From contig NZ_RKRA01000001.1 of assembly GCF_003814705.1 (NCBI RefSeq), positions 992,001 through 1,056,000 of the forward strand: DNA of 64,000 bases. The letters are read 5' to 3'. The notes below the pieces were generated by a model. It saw only the letters and a program-made list of their open reading frames with translations, made no database searches and had not been told where the DNA came from. The number at the start of each line of letters is the position of its first letter. Position 1 is the first letter of the stretch. Origin of the DNA: Georgenia muralis. Its GTDB lineage: Bacteria; Actinomycetota; Actinomycetes; Actinomycetales; Actinomycetaceae. Shown piece after piece: positions 17,459 through 28,156 of this stretch. The translations under genes were made by a program, and so were the position numbers.

Positions 17459-17522
17459 CGCCCGGCCGCCCACGTGACCCGGCGCACGCATCCCCGGCGC
17501 GCCCAGCACCCTGCGCCCGGGT

Positions 17523-17528
17523 GACAAT
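17523..17528 (+). promoter_or_regulatory. -10 element of leaderless XPB gene
   Basis: GACAAT, 6 nt before the ATG at 17535. No ribosome-binding site lies between them. Confidence 0.4.
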
Positions 17529-17534
17529 GGTCGG

Positions 17535-19178
17535 ATGCCCGACGGCCCCCTGATCGTCCAGTCCGACAAGTCCCTCCTCCTCGAGGTCGACCACCCGCGC
17601 GCCGGCGAGGCCCGGCGGGCCATCGCCCCGTTCGCGGAGCTCGAGCGCGCGCCCGAGCACGTCCACACCTACCGGCTCACCCCGCTCGGCCTGTGGAACG
17701 CCCGGGCCGCCGGGCACGACGCCGAGCAGGTCGTCTCCGCCCTCATCGAGTTCTCCCGGTACTCCGTGCCGCACGCGCTCCTCGTCGACGTCGCCGAGAC
17801 GATGGACCGCTACGGCCGCCTCCAGCTCCTCAAGCACCCCACCCACGGGCTGGTGCTGCACGCCCTCGACGTGCCGGTGCTCGAGGAGGTGCTGCGCTCC
17901 AAGCGGGTCAAAGGCCTGGTGGGCGAACGCCTGGACGCCGAGGACGTCGTCGTCCACGCCTCCGAGCGCGGCCACCTCAAGCAGGTGCTGCTCAAGCTCG
18001 GCTGGCCCGCCGAGGACCTGGCCGGGTACGTCGACGGCGAGGCGCACCCCATCGCCCTGGAGCAGGACGGCTGGCACCTGCGCCCGTACCAGGAGGAGGC
18101 GGTGGAGACCTTCTGGCACGGCGGCTCCGGCGTGGTCGTCCTGCCCTGCGGCGCGGGCAAGACCCTCGTGGGTGCCGGCGCGATGGCGCGGTCCTCCACC
18201 ACCACCCTCATCCTCGTCACCAACACCGTCTCGGCGCGGCAGTGGCGCGAGGAGCTCGTCCGCCGCACGTCGCTGAGCGAGGACGAGATCGGCGAGTACT
18301 CCGGCTCGCGCAAGGAGGTCCGGCCGGTGACGATCGCGACCTACCAGGTGCTCACCACCAAGCGGAAGGGCGTCTACACCCACCTCGAGCTCCTCGACGC
18401 CCACGACTGGGGCCTGATCCTCTACGACGAGGTCCACCTCCTGCCCGCGCCCATCTTCCGCATGACGGCCGACCTGCAGGCCCGCCGCCGGCTCGGCCTC
18501 ACCGCCACCCTGGTCCGGGAGGACGGACGGGAGGACGAGGTCTTCTCCCTCATCGGGCCCAAGCGCTACGACGCGCCGTGGAAGGACATCGAGGCGCAGG
18601 GCTACATCGCGCCCGCGAGCTGCGTCGAGGTCCGCCTGACCCTGCCCGAGTCGGACCGGATGGTCTACGCCACCGCGGAGCCCGAGGAGCGGTACCGCCT
18701 CGCCGCCTCTGCCGCGGGGAAGACGCGGGTGGTCCGCGAGATCCTCGCCAAGCACCCCGACGAGCAGACCCTCGTCATCGGCCAGTACATCGACCAGCTC
18801 GAGGAGCTCGCCGAGTCCCTCGGCGCCCCGCTCATCACGGGGCAGACCACGGTCACCGAGCGCCAGCGACTCTTCGACGCCTTCCGTGCGGGCGAGGTCC
18901 AGGTGCTCGTGGTGTCCAAGGTGGCGAACTTCTCCATCGACCTGCCCGAGGCCTCGGTGGCCGTCCAGGTCTCCGGGTCGTTCGGCTCCCGCCAGGAGGA
19001 GGCGCAACGGCTCGGCCGCCTCATGCGACCCAAGTCCGACGGGAAGTCGGCGCACTTCTACGCCGTCGTCGCCCGGGACACGGTCGACCAGGACTTCGCC
19101 GCGCACCGGCAGCGGTTCCTCGCCGAGCAGGGCTACGCCTACACCATCGTCGACGCCGAGGACCTCGCCACCGCCTGA
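17535..19178 (+). CDS. XPB/Ssl2-type DNA repair helicase (SF2)
   Basis: A 547-residue bacterial XPB helicase. An N-terminal damage-recognition-like domain (about 1-175) leads to motif I in LPCGAGKTLV (K209), motif II DEVH starting at D298, motif III LTATLVRED with the adjacent RED loop (DGRED), and C-terminal motifs V/VI including RQEEAQRLGRLMRPK. XPB unwinds DNA 3'-5' in nucleotide excision repair in archaea and eukaryotes; the bacterial role is less clear. The start is 6 nt after a GACAAT element with no ribosome site. Its probable partner, the helicase-associated HTH protein, is at 7862. Confidence 0.93.
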   Translation: MPDGPLIVQSDKSLLLEVDHPRAGEARRAIAPFAELERAPEHVHTYRLTPLGLWNARAAGHDAEQVVSALIEFSRYSVPHALLVDVAETMDRYGRLQLLKHPTHGLVLHALDVPVLEEVLRSKRVKGLVGERLDAEDVVVHASERGHLKQVLLKLGWPAEDLAGYVDGEAHPIALEQDGWHLRPYQEEAVETFWHGGSGVVVLPCGAGKTLVGAGAMARSSTTTLILVTNTVSARQWREELVRRTSLSEDEIGEYSGSRKEVRPVTIATYQVLTTKRKGVYTHLELLDAHDWGLILYDEVHLLPAPIFRMTADLQARRRLGLTATLVREDGREDEVFSLIGPKRYDAPWKDIEAQGYIAPASCVEVRLTLPESDRMVYATAEPEERYRLAASAAGKTRVVREILAKHPDEQTLVIGQYIDQLEELAESLGAPLITGQTTVTERQRLFDAFRAGEVQVLVVSKVANFSIDLPEASVAVQVSGSFGSRQEEAQRLGRLMRPKSDGKSAHFYAVVARDTVDQDFAAHRQRFLAEQGYAYTIVDAEDLATA

Positions 19179-19265
19179 GCCCGCAGGTCGTTCCACGATT
19201 GCGCTGTCGGAGGACGGCGCGCCATTGTCGTTGCGCGGTGGCGGAGGTCCGGCGAGGATCGAAGG

Positions 19266-21269
19266 GTGAAGCACCTCACCGTCCGGTCCCTCGCCGTCGC
19301 GCTCCTCACCCTGCCCGCCCTGGCGATCGCCGGACCGGCCGGGGCGGTGCCGCCCGAGCAGCTCACCGAGCAGGTCACCGACGTCGCCGACGTCCTGTCG
19401 ACGGCGGAGGAGCAGAACGTCCAGGACGTCATCGACCAGGTCCAGGACGAGACCGGCCAGCTGGTCTACGTGGCGTACGTCGACGACTTCACCGGCATGG
19501 GCTCGAACCAGTGGGCGGTGGAGACGGCGGAGCTGTCCAACCTCGGCCCCGCGAACGTCCTCCTGGCCGTCGGCGTCGACGTGAACTCCTACGGCTACGC
19601 GCTCCACGACTCCTCCGCCATCTCCGAGGCCGAGCTGGAGGACCTCCTCGCGCAGGACGTCGTCCCGCAGCTGTCCGACGGCGCCTGGGCCGCCGCGGCG
19701 ACGGCGTTCGCGCAGGAGGTCGGAGCGGCAGCGACCGGCACGAGCGACGGCGGCGGCGTGGCGGACGTGGGCGGCGGCTCGATCCTCGGCGGGCTCCTCG
19801 GCTTCGGGCTGCTCGCGATCGTCGTCATCGGCGGCGTGGCGATGTTCCGCAGCCGGAAGAGGTCCGCGCAGGACCGGCCCGCCCAGGCTCGTCGCCTGCC
19901 GCCCGACCACCCCCTGAACCTACCGACGCCGGAGCTCGCCAAGCGGGCCGGCTCGGCGCTGCTGGGCGCCGACGACGCCATCCGGTCCTCCGAGCAGGAG
20001 CTCGGCTTCGCCAAGGCCCAGTTCGGCCTGCAGGCCACCGACGCCTTCACGGCCGCGCTGGGGGTCGCGAAGGAGAAGGCGCAGCGCGCCTTCCACATCC
20101 GCCAGCTCCTCGACGACGACCAGCCGGAGACGGAGGAGCAGCAGCGGCAGATGTACGCCGACATCCTCCAGCTCACCGGCGAGGTGGAGCGCGGCCTCGC
20201 GGAGCACGCGGAGGAGTTCGTCCGGCTGCGCAACATGCAGGCACGCGCCCCGCAGGTCCTCGACGAGCTCGAGCAGCGCGCCGGCGAGGTGGCGCGGCAG
20301 ATCGAGGGCGCCCGCGCCCAGCTCGCCGCGCTGTCCAACCAGTACCCGCCCGCGGCGCTGGCCTCCGTCTCGCGCAACCCCGACCATGCCCGGGCACTGC
20401 TCGAGTCCGCGCGGACCTCGGTGGCCGAGGGCCGGGCCAAGGTCGAGGCCGGTGACCGGGCGACCGCCGTCACGCACATCCGCGTGGCGGAGGAGGCCAT
20501 CGGCCAGGCGGACACGCTCCTGAAGTCCGTCGCGGGCGCCCGCGGCGCCCTGGCCGAGGCCGGCCAGCGACTGGACTCCGCCATCGCCTCCATCACCGCC
20601 GACGTCCGCGACGCCGCGCGGCTCGCGCCCGCCGACCCCGTCGTCGCCGCCCGGCGCAAGGACGCCGAGGCCGCGATCGCGCTCGGCCAGCAGGCCCGTG
20701 AGGGCGGCGACCCGCTCGCCGCCATCCAGCGCCTCACCGCGGCCGAGACCGCCATCGACGCGGCCCTCGCGCCGGCCCGCGAGGCCGACGACACCAACCG
20801 GCGCGCCCTGGCCCAGCTCGGCGACCGGATGGGGCGGCTGGACTCCCAGCTCCGGGCGACCACCGACTACATCAACACCCGCCGGGGCTCGGTCGGCACC
20901 GAGGCCCGCACCCGGCTGTCCGAGGCCACGCGCCTCGCCGCCGAGGCGAACCGGCTGGCCGGGTCCGACCCGGTCGCAGCCCTGCAGCTCGTCACCCGGG
21001 CCGAGCAGATGGCCCTGTCGGCCCAGCAGCTGGCCGAGCGCGACGCCAACCGGTTCGACGACTCCTTCACCGGCGGCTTCGGCGGCGGCCGGCGGGGCGG
21101 TCTCGACATCGGCTCGCTCGTCCTGGGCGGCATTCTCTTCGGCGGCGGGGGCGGGCACTCCGGCGGCTGGGGCGGCGGCGGCGGCTTCGGTGGCGGCGGC
21201 TTCGGCGGCGGCGGTGGCGGCTTCGGCGGCGGAGGCGGCGGCTTCGGCGGCGGCGGTGGTGGCTTCTGA
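19266..21269 (+). CDS. TPM-domain secreted/membrane protein with glycine-rich tail
   Basis: A 667-residue protein. A signal peptide (about residues 1-27) is followed by a TPM domain (about 30-160, with VADVLSTAEEQNVQDVIDQV) and one transmembrane helix (about 178-196). Then come about 400 residues of Ala/Glu/Arg-rich coiled coil. The extreme C-terminus is a tail of Gly with Phe repeats (FGGGG units over about 50 residues). TPM proteins are linked to membrane or photosystem quality control. The GTG at 19266 follows GAAGG. It is followed at 80 bp by pspA, suggesting a shared envelope-stress role. Confidence 0.85.
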   Translation: MKHLTVRSLAVALLTLPALAIAGPAGAVPPEQLTEQVTDVADVLSTAEEQNVQDVIDQVQDETGQLVYVAYVDDFTGMGSNQWAVETAELSNLGPANVLLAVGVDVNSYGYALHDSSAISEAELEDLLAQDVVPQLSDGAWAAAATAFAQEVGAAATGTSDGGGVADVGGGSILGGLLGFGLLAIVVIGGVAMFRSRKRSAQDRPAQARRLPPDHPLNLPTPELAKRAGSALLGADDAIRSSEQELGFAKAQFGLQATDAFTAALGVAKEKAQRAFHIRQLLDDDQPETEEQQRQMYADILQLTGEVERGLAEHAEEFVRLRNMQARAPQVLDELEQRAGEVARQIEGARAQLAALSNQYPPAALASVSRNPDHARALLESARTSVAEGRAKVEAGDRATAVTHIRVAEEAIGQADTLLKSVAGARGALAEAGQRLDSAIASITADVRDAARLAPADPVVAARRKDAEAAIALGQQAREGGDPLAAIQRLTAAETAIDAALAPAREADDTNRRALAQLGDRMGRLDSQLRATTDYINTRRGSVGTEARTRLSEATRLAAEANRLAGSDPVAALQLVTRAEQMALSAQQLAERDANRFDDSFTGGFGGGRRGGLDIGSLVLGGILFGGGGGHSGGWGGGGGFGGGGFGGGGGGFGGGGGGFGGGGGGF

Positions 21270-21349
21270 GGCTCAACCCGTTCCGCAGGCGCCGCCCGGC
21301 GACCTCGACAAGACTTTCCCGCGTTACCCCAACCAAGAAGGGCACGGAC

Positions 21350-22159
21350 ATGGCAGAGAAGCAGAGCATCCTCGGGCGCATCGCCCAGCTGACGAAGGCC
21401 AACATCAACGCGCTGATCGACCGCGCCGAGGACCCCCAGAAGATGCTGGACCAGCTGGTGCGCGACTACACCTCCTCGATCGCCGAGGCCGAGGACGCCG
21501 TCGCCGTCACCATCGGCAACCTCCGCCTGGCCGAGCAGGACCACGCGGCGGACCTCGCCGACGCCCGCGACTGGGGCCAGAAGGCCCTCGCGGCGTCGAG
21601 CAAGGCCGACGAGCTCCGCGCCGCGGGCGACCCGGCCGAGGCCGCCCGGTTCGACAACCTCGCCAAGGTCGCCATCGGCAAGCAGATCTCCGCCGAGAAC
21701 GAGGCCCAGGCCGCCGAGCCGATGATCACCTCCCAGAACGAGGTCGTCGACAAGCTCAAGGTCGGCCTGCAGCAGATGCGCGTCAAGCTCGACGAGCTCA
21801 AGTCCAAGCGCGACCAGCTCGTCGCGCGCTCGAAGACCGCCGAGGCCCAGGCCACCGTCCAGGGCGCGATCTCCTCGATCAACATCATGGACCCCACGAG
21901 CGAGATCTCCCGCTACGAGGAGCAGGTGCGCCGCGAGGAGGCCCGGGTCGCCGGCCATGCCGAGATCCAGGCCGGCTCGATCGAGGACCAGTTCGCCGAG
22001 CTCGAGGACTACGGTCGCAGCGCCGAGATCGAGGCTCGCCTGGCCGCGCTCAAGGGCGGTAGCCCGCGTCAGCAGATCACGTCCGACACCGCGACCGACG
22101 AGGGCTCGGCCGACCTCGACGCCGAGTACGTCGCCGACGAGGACAGGACCACCTACTGA
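21350..22159 (+). CDS. pspA: PspA/IM30 phage-shock protein A
   Basis: A 269-residue ESCRT-III-like coiled-coil protein. The N-terminal amphipathic helix (ILGRIAQLTKANINALIDRA) and EDPQKMLDQLVRDY segment are diagnostic of PspA/Vipp1/IM30. The body is long heptad-rich helices. It oligomerises at stressed cytoplasmic membranes and blocks proton leakage. AAGAAGGG lies 7 nt before the ATG. It lies downstream of the TPM gene and ends before a strong bidirectional terminator. The pspB/pspC genes are absent, as is usual in Actinobacteria. Confidence 0.92.
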   Translation: MAEKQSILGRIAQLTKANINALIDRAEDPQKMLDQLVRDYTSSIAEAEDAVAVTIGNLRLAEQDHAADLADARDWGQKALAASSKADELRAAGDPAEAARFDNLAKVAIGKQISAENEAQAAEPMITSQNEVVDKLKVGLQQMRVKLDELKSKRDQLVARSKTAEAQATVQGAISSINIMDPTSEISRYEEQVRREEARVAGHAEIQAGSIEDQFAELEDYGRSAEIEARLAALKGGSPRQQITSDTATDEGSADLDAEYVADEDRTTY

Positions 22160-22201
22160 CGTGCCCGCGGGACCGTACGACGGTCCTGCCGAGGTGACGG
22201 T

Positions 22202-22233
22202 GCGCGGCCCCCGCCTCCGGGCGGGGGCCGCGC
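22202..22233. terminator. bidirectional terminator between pspA and dehydrogenase gene
   Basis: A perfect 14-bp GC-rich stem (22202-22215 with 22220-22233) and a 4-nt TCCG loop lie between converging genes. No T-run follows on either side, as is usual at high GC. Confidence 0.8.
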
Positions 22234-22243
22234 ACGTCCTCGC

Positions 22244-23389
22244 CTAGTGGCGCGGGAGGTACGGGTGGTTCGAGCCGACGGCGGCGATGCGCTCCTCGGC
22301 CAGGTGGTCTGCCGCGTGCGCCGGGCTGATGCCGTGCTCATCGGCGCGTCGCAGGACCGCCAGCGTCGCCCCGAACAGGCTCTCGACACGGTGCTTCGCA
22401 CGGTCGGAGACATAGCCCTCGAGCTCGTCGGCCACCTGGATCACCCCGCCGGAGTTCACCAGGTAGTCGGGGGCGTAGGTGATCCCGCGCTCCAGCAGCC
22501 GTTCGGGGATGCCCCCCTCGCCGTCGTCGGCGAGCTGGTTGTTCGCCGAGCCGCACACGAGCCGGGCGGCCAGGGCCTCCACGGTCGTGGCGTCCAGCGC
22601 CCCGCCGAGCGCGCAGGGGGCGTAGACGTCGATGGCCGACCGGACGAGCTCGTCCGTCCCCGCGACCTTCTCGACCTCGGGGTGCCGGGCCCGGACCGCC
22701 TCCACGGCCAGCTCGTTGACGTCGGTGACGACGACGTGGGCGCCCGCGGCGACGAGGTGGTCCACGAGGACGCGGCCGACCTTGCCGACCCCGGCGACGC
22801 CGACGGTCCGGCCGCGCAGCGAGGCCCGGCCCCACACGTGGTCCGCGCCGGCCTGCATGGCGTTGAACACCCCGAAGGCCGTCAGGACCGAGGGGTCGCC
22901 CGAGCCGCCGTGGACCTCGCTGCGACCGGCGACGAACGCCGTCTCCCGGTGGATGACGTCCATGTCCGCGACGACGGTCCCGACGTCGCACGCCGTGACG
23001 TACCGCCCGCCGAGGGACTCGACGAACCGGCCGTACGCCCGCAGGAGCGCCTCGGACTTCACCTCGGCGGGGTCGCCGATGATCACGGCCTTGCCGCCGC
23101 CGAGGTCGAGGCCCGCGAGGGCGTTCTTGTAGGTCATGCCGCGCGAGAGGCGCAGGACGTCCGCGAGCGCCTCGTCCTCGCGGGCGTAGGGGTAGAAGCG
23201 CGTGCCGCCGAGGGCGGGGCCGAGAGCGGTCGAGTGGATCGCCACGATGGCCCGCAGGCCGCTGGCACGGTCGTTGAGGTAGGCGACCTGTTCGTGGCCG
23301 TGGAGCGGGTCGAAGGGCCCGGGGGCACGAAACGTCGTGGCGGGCCTGAGCGTCTGGGGTCGTGCGTCTGGGCGCGAGAGGGTGGTCAC
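22244..23389 (-). CDS. Leu/Val (Glu-Leu-Phe-Val family) dehydrogenase
   Basis: A 381-residue NAD-dependent amino acid dehydrogenase. The substrate and catalytic region reads [20 protein letters not shown] and [20 protein letters not shown], with both active-site lysines (K in MTYKNA and GGGK). The Rossmann nucleotide loop is GVAGVGKVG. Sequence and length fit leucine/valine dehydrogenases that deaminate branched-chain amino acids, with valine dehydrogenase-like the best guess in Actinobacteria. The GTG at 23389 follows GAAGGAG by 8 nt. It converges with pspA over the terminator at 22202. Confidence 0.85.
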   Translation of the reverse strand: MTTLSRPDARPQTLRPATTFRAPGPFDPLHGHEQVAYLNDRASGLRAIVAIHSTALGPALGGTRFYPYAREDEALADVLRLSRGMTYKNALAGLDLGGGKAVIIGDPAEVKSEALLRAYGRFVESLGGRYVTACDVGTVVADMDVIHRETAFVAGRSEVHGGSGDPSVLTAFGVFNAMQAGADHVWGRASLRGRTVGVAGVGKVGRVLVDHLVAAGAHVVVTDVNELAVEAVRARHPEVEKVAGTDELVRSAIDVYAPCALGGALDATTVEALAARLVCGSANNQLADDGEGGIPERLLERGITYAPDYLVNSGGVIQVADELEGYVSDRAKHRVESLFGATLAVLRRADEHGISPAHAADHLAEERIAAVGSNHPYLPRH

Positions 23390-23579
23390 GGGTCCGACTC
23401 CTTCGTCATCTCGTGGATGCGCGGCGCTCGGACCGTGGGTGAGGTCCTCGCACCACTACCAGCCTAGGCCCAAGGTCCCGGTTCGGCGCCCCGCGGACGG
23501 CCCCTGTCGGCAAGGTTTTCCCAAGCGTCGGGAGCGACGCTGACCCTTTCCGGAGGATGCGCCCGAAGGGTGGGACACC

Positions 23580-24107
23580 ATGGTCGAGCTGAGCAGACGG
23601 CAGGTGCTGACCGGCGGGGCGGCCGTGGCCGCGACCGGCCTGCTGACGTGGTCGTGGGCCGGTGCGCTCGGGCCGCCCGCCGCGGTGCCGGTCCCCACCT
23701 CGTTCGGCACCGTGTCCCTGCTCGGTGCCCGGGTGAGCGGGCGGACCGCCTCGCACGGCCACGACACCGCGACCACCGCGGCTGCCGGGGCGGCAGCCGC
23801 CGCCGCCGCGACCCTCGCCGCGCACCGCACCTGGCCCGGTCTGCTCCGGGTCGACGTCGCGATCGCCAACCTCCTCGAGCGGGCCGTGGCGTTCTCCCCG
23901 GGCCAGTTCCGCCTGCGGGTGGGTGCGGACGGACCCACCGTCACCGCCCTCGACACCGAGCTCACCCCCGGCGCCCTCGCCGCCGGACGGACGGTACGCA
24001 CCTGGCTGACGTTCCTCGTCCCGGCGTCCCCGGCGCTCCTGTCGCTCAGCTTCGAGGACACCGCCGCGACCCTGTCGCTGGCGCTGCACGCCGTGGAGGT
24101 CCGATGA
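23580..24107 (+). CDS. Tat-signal secreted protein of unknown function
   Basis: A 175-residue protein with a clear twin-arginine signal at the N-terminus (SRRQVLTGG plus hydrophobic core to about residue 38), then a His/Ala-rich linker. A small beta-rich domain follows (RVDVAIANLLERAVAFSPGQ; RTVRTWLTFLVPAS), reminiscent of DUF4352/Ig-like proteins. Its TGA overlaps the ATG of the multicopper oxidase (ATGA), so the two are translationally coupled and both carry Tat signals. It could be an accessory or copper-loading partner. The family is not recognised with certainty. Confidence 0.7.
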   Translation: MVELSRRQVLTGGAAVAATGLLTWSWAGALGPPAAVPVPTSFGTVSLLGARVSGRTASHGHDTATTAAAGAAAAAAATLAAHRTWPGLLRVDVAIANLLERAVAFSPGQFRLRVGADGPTVTALDTELTPGALAAGRTVRTWLTFLVPASPALLSLSFEDTAATLSLALHAVEVR

Positions 24108-26637
24108 GCACCACCGACGAGCGGTCCACCGGCGGCCGCACGGACGAGCGCCGCGCCGAGCGAGACGCCATCGCTGCATCCGACCGACCCACCGACCGTC
24201 GTGAGCTGCTGCGGCTCGCGGCGGCCGGGGCCACGGTCGCGGCACTGGGCCTCGTGGGCGCCCCCACCGTCGCCGCGGCCGTCCGGCCGGCACGGGGCGT
24301 CGGCTCCCTCACCTCCGAGCGCGCGGCGCTCCCCGCCGTCACCCCCGGCGTGCTCGACCTGTACGTCAACGAGGGCCGGGTGCCCATGGTCGACGGCACC
24401 TTGGTCTACATGCGCGGGTTCGGCGACCGGCCCACCGCCGCGGACGACCCCGCGCCCAGTCTCCGGCTCGCGCCGCACGTCTTCCTCGCCGACGGCACGC
24501 TCCACGCCTCCGCCACCTACCCGCTCGACGCGCCTGCCCCGCCGCACGGGCGCCCGGCCGCGGCATCCGGCCCCGACGCCCAGGGCCTGTACGAGGTGCG
24601 GCGCGCGTACTGGGCGAGCTACTTCCCGCCACGCACGATCGTGGCCGAGACGGGTGCCCGCCTGCGGCTGCGGGTGCACAACGGCCTCGCGGGCGTGCAC
24701 CGCCTCAGCGTCCCGGGTGTCCTCGACACCGGCGACATCGCCCCTGGCGCCTCGGCCGCCGTCGACGTCGCCGCCCCGGCCGCCGGCACGTACCGTACGA
24801 GGACCCCGGCAACGCCCCGGTCGAGCGGCTGCTCGGCCTGCACGGCGTGCTCGTCGTCGTCCCGGCCGCGCAGCGCTGGCGGCTGAGCGAGGGGGGCGCC
24901 GAGTTCGAGCGGCAGTGGCTGTGGATCTGCCAGGACGTCGACCCCGACTGGGGCCGCCGTGCACAGGCGGGCGAGCACATCGACCCCGAGGCCACTCCCC
25001 CCGTGCCGCGGTACTTCATGATCAACGACCGCTCCGGGTACGCCTCCCTCGGCATGTCCCGCGACGCCCGGTCCAACGAGGCCGCGCACGAGGACACCCT
25101 GCCCTCCGGCTTCCCCCGGCGCGTGGACGTGCGCGACCTGTCCGCCGGCGGCCCCGGCACGGTGCGCAGCGGCCAGCTCCTGCGGTGCGTCAACGCCGGC
25201 GTCGTCGTCCACCAGCTGCACTTCCACGGCAACCACGTCTGGACGGTGCGGCGCAACGGCGTCGACTTCCCCCGGGACGGGCTCCTCGGCCTCGTCGACG
25301 CCGAGGGGCACGTGCTCCTGCAGCAGTGGGAGGACGTCGTCGAGCTCGACCCGCGCTCACGCAAGGAGACCCTCCTGCCGCTGAAGAAGCCGCCGCAGGT
25401 CGTCGAGCCGGTGTGGGCGGCCCGCACCGAGGACTGGCACTACCCCATGCACTGCCACGCGGAGCCGTCGCAGACCGCGGCCGGCGGGCTCTACCCGGGC
25501 GGCATGGTCGCCGGCTGGGTCCTCGCCGGCCGGGTGAGCCCGCCCCACCACACCTACCGCAGCCAGGCCGACTTCGCCTCGGACCAGCCGAAGGAGGACG
25601 ACCCCCGCACCGAGTTCCGCCAGCGCCCCGACCGCTCCTTCGAGCGGGACGTCTTCGGCCGGCGCCTGCGCTTCCCCGACGGCGCCGAGCACGAGATGTG
25701 GAGCTTCGAGTCCGAGACGTCGGGGCGCGGCTTCCCGGCGCCGGTCATCCGGATGACCGAGAACGAGCTCGTCCACGTCCGGGTCAAGCCCAGCAAGGGC
25801 CCGCACACCATCCACCTGCACGGGATGGAGCCGGACCCGCGCAACGACGGCGTGGGGCACACCTCGTTCGAGGTGAGCGGCTCGTACACCTACCAGTTCC
25901 GCCCCGACGCCGGCGTGCCGGGCGACCCCAACGAGGGCTCCGCGGGCACGTACTTCTACCACTGCCACGTCAACACGGTCCTGCACGTGCAGATGGGGAT
26001 GGTCGGGCCGATGCTCGTCGACCCGGTCGTCCACCCGAGCTTCCCGGTGCCGGCGGGGGCCCGCCGCCCGTTCGTCGACGGACCCCTGTACGACATCGCC
26101 ACCGAGCTCATGCTCGTGCCCTACGCGGTCGACCCGACCTGGCACCACCTCAACCACGCCGCGGGGCTCTCCGGCGAGGACGTCGGCCTCAACCGGTTCC
26201 GGGCGCGGCACTTCTACGTCCTGGGCGGGCACCTCGCCCAGGGGCAGCCGAAGGACCGGGTGTGGGTCCCGCGGCAGGTGCGGGCGAACGTCTCGGGCCA
26301 CCCGACGCTGCTGCGGGTGCTCAACCTCAACTTCATCCCGACCAGGGTGCGGTTCACCCGGGCCGGCGGCGAGCCGGTACGGATGGCCTCCCTCGTGGCC
26401 CACGACGGCCGGGCCTACCGGGACACCGTTCGCCCGGGCAGCCCCCTGCCGGAGGACCTCGGCAACCGGCTCGTCACCGACCGGCTCGCCTTCGGTGCCG
26501 CCGAGCGCTACGACATGCTCCTCCTGCCGCCGGAGGCCGGTCCCTACGAGATCCACGTCGACTGGTTCGACTGGGTCCCCGGCGCCGCCGGGCTGCGCCT
26601 GCTCGCCACCCGGACGGTGCCGCTCACGGCCGTGTGA
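24104..26637 (+). pseudogene. multicopper oxidase, broken by a one-base frameshift
   Basis: Two overlapping frames make one protein of about 844 residues. The first (24104-24886) has a twin-arginine signal (TDRRELLRL plus hydrophobic core) and the first cupredoxin domain up to AAGTY. The second frame continues with YEDPGNAPVERLLGLHGVLV and runs to 26637. One base is missing between 24795 and 24796; an extra base there would read GTYRYEDPGN. Copper ligands are intact after the break: HQLHFHGNH, MHCH, IHLHGM and the type-1 site HCHVNTVLHVQMGM. ATGA overlap couples it to the upstream Tat protein. It is either a recent inactivation or a sequencing error; the otherwise perfect conservation favours a young event or an error. 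Confidence 0.82.
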
Positions 26638-26657
26638 GGAGGGTTGCGGCGCCGTCG

Positions 26658-27346
26658 TCAGATCGCCATGGCCGCGCGCACCTCGTCCGCGGCCCCGGCA
26701 CCGCCGGCCCCCGTGGCGGTGACCCGCCCGGACTCCAGCACGGCGAACTCCAGCGCCGCCGTCACCGCGAAGCCGACGTGCTGCTCGACGAGCAGCACCG
26801 ACAGCCCTGCGCCCGTGAGCTCGAGGACGGCGTGCTCGATCTCGGCCACCACCGACGGCTGGATGCCCTCGGTGGGCTCGTCGAGGACGAGCACCCGCGG
26901 CCCGGTGATGAGAGCCCGGGCGATGGCCAGCTGCTGGCGCTGGCCGCCGGAGAGCAGGCCGGCGCGCCGGTCCAGCAGCGGCATCAGCGCCGGGAACAGG
27001 TCGAGCGCCTGGGCGAGCCGGCCGCGCCCGTCACGCCGGCCGTCGGCCACGAGCCGCAGGTTCTCGCCCGCGGTGAGGTCGGCGAAGGACTGCTGACCCT
27101 GCGGGACGTACGCCAGACCGCGCCGGACGCGCCGGTGCGCGGGCAGCCGCGTGATGTCGTCGCCGTCGAACCACACCGAGCCCCGGACGGGCCGGAGCAG
27201 CCCGACGGCCGCCCGCAGCAGCGTCGTCTTGCCGGCACCGTTGTGGCCCAGGACGGCCGTGAGGCCGCCGTCCGGCACCGTGAGGTCCACGCCGTGCACG
27301 ACCACGGCCGGTCCGTACCCGACATGGACGTCGCACAGCTCGAGCA

Positions 27347-27350
<4 letters not shown>
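26658..27350 (-). CDS. urtE: urea ABC transporter ATP-binding protein UrtE
   Basis: A 230-residue ABC ATPase of the branched-chain amino acid/urea type. Walker A is GHNGAGKTT, the signature LLSGGQRQQLAIARAL, Walker B VLVLDEPTEGIQP, and the switch His follows in VEQH. TEGIQPS is typical of UrtE. It powers urea import with UrtD at the inner face of the membrane. The start ATG (27350 or 27347) overlaps the urtD stop. It is the last gene of the transporter operon and converges with the multicopper oxidase. Confidence 0.93.

Positions 27351-28152
<802 letters not shown>

Positions 28153-28156
<4 letters not shown>

Noticed and set aside
17307..19910. An 867-codon minus-strand frame opposite the XPB helicase
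   Set aside because: It lies antisense to a clearly conserved helicase and the TPM gene and shows only Gly/Val/Asp/Leu shadow composition.
24847..26637. The second multicopper oxidase frame as an independent gene
   Set aside because: Its first in-frame start falls inside a conserved segment already begun 50 bp upstream, with no ribosome site. One missing base explains it better.
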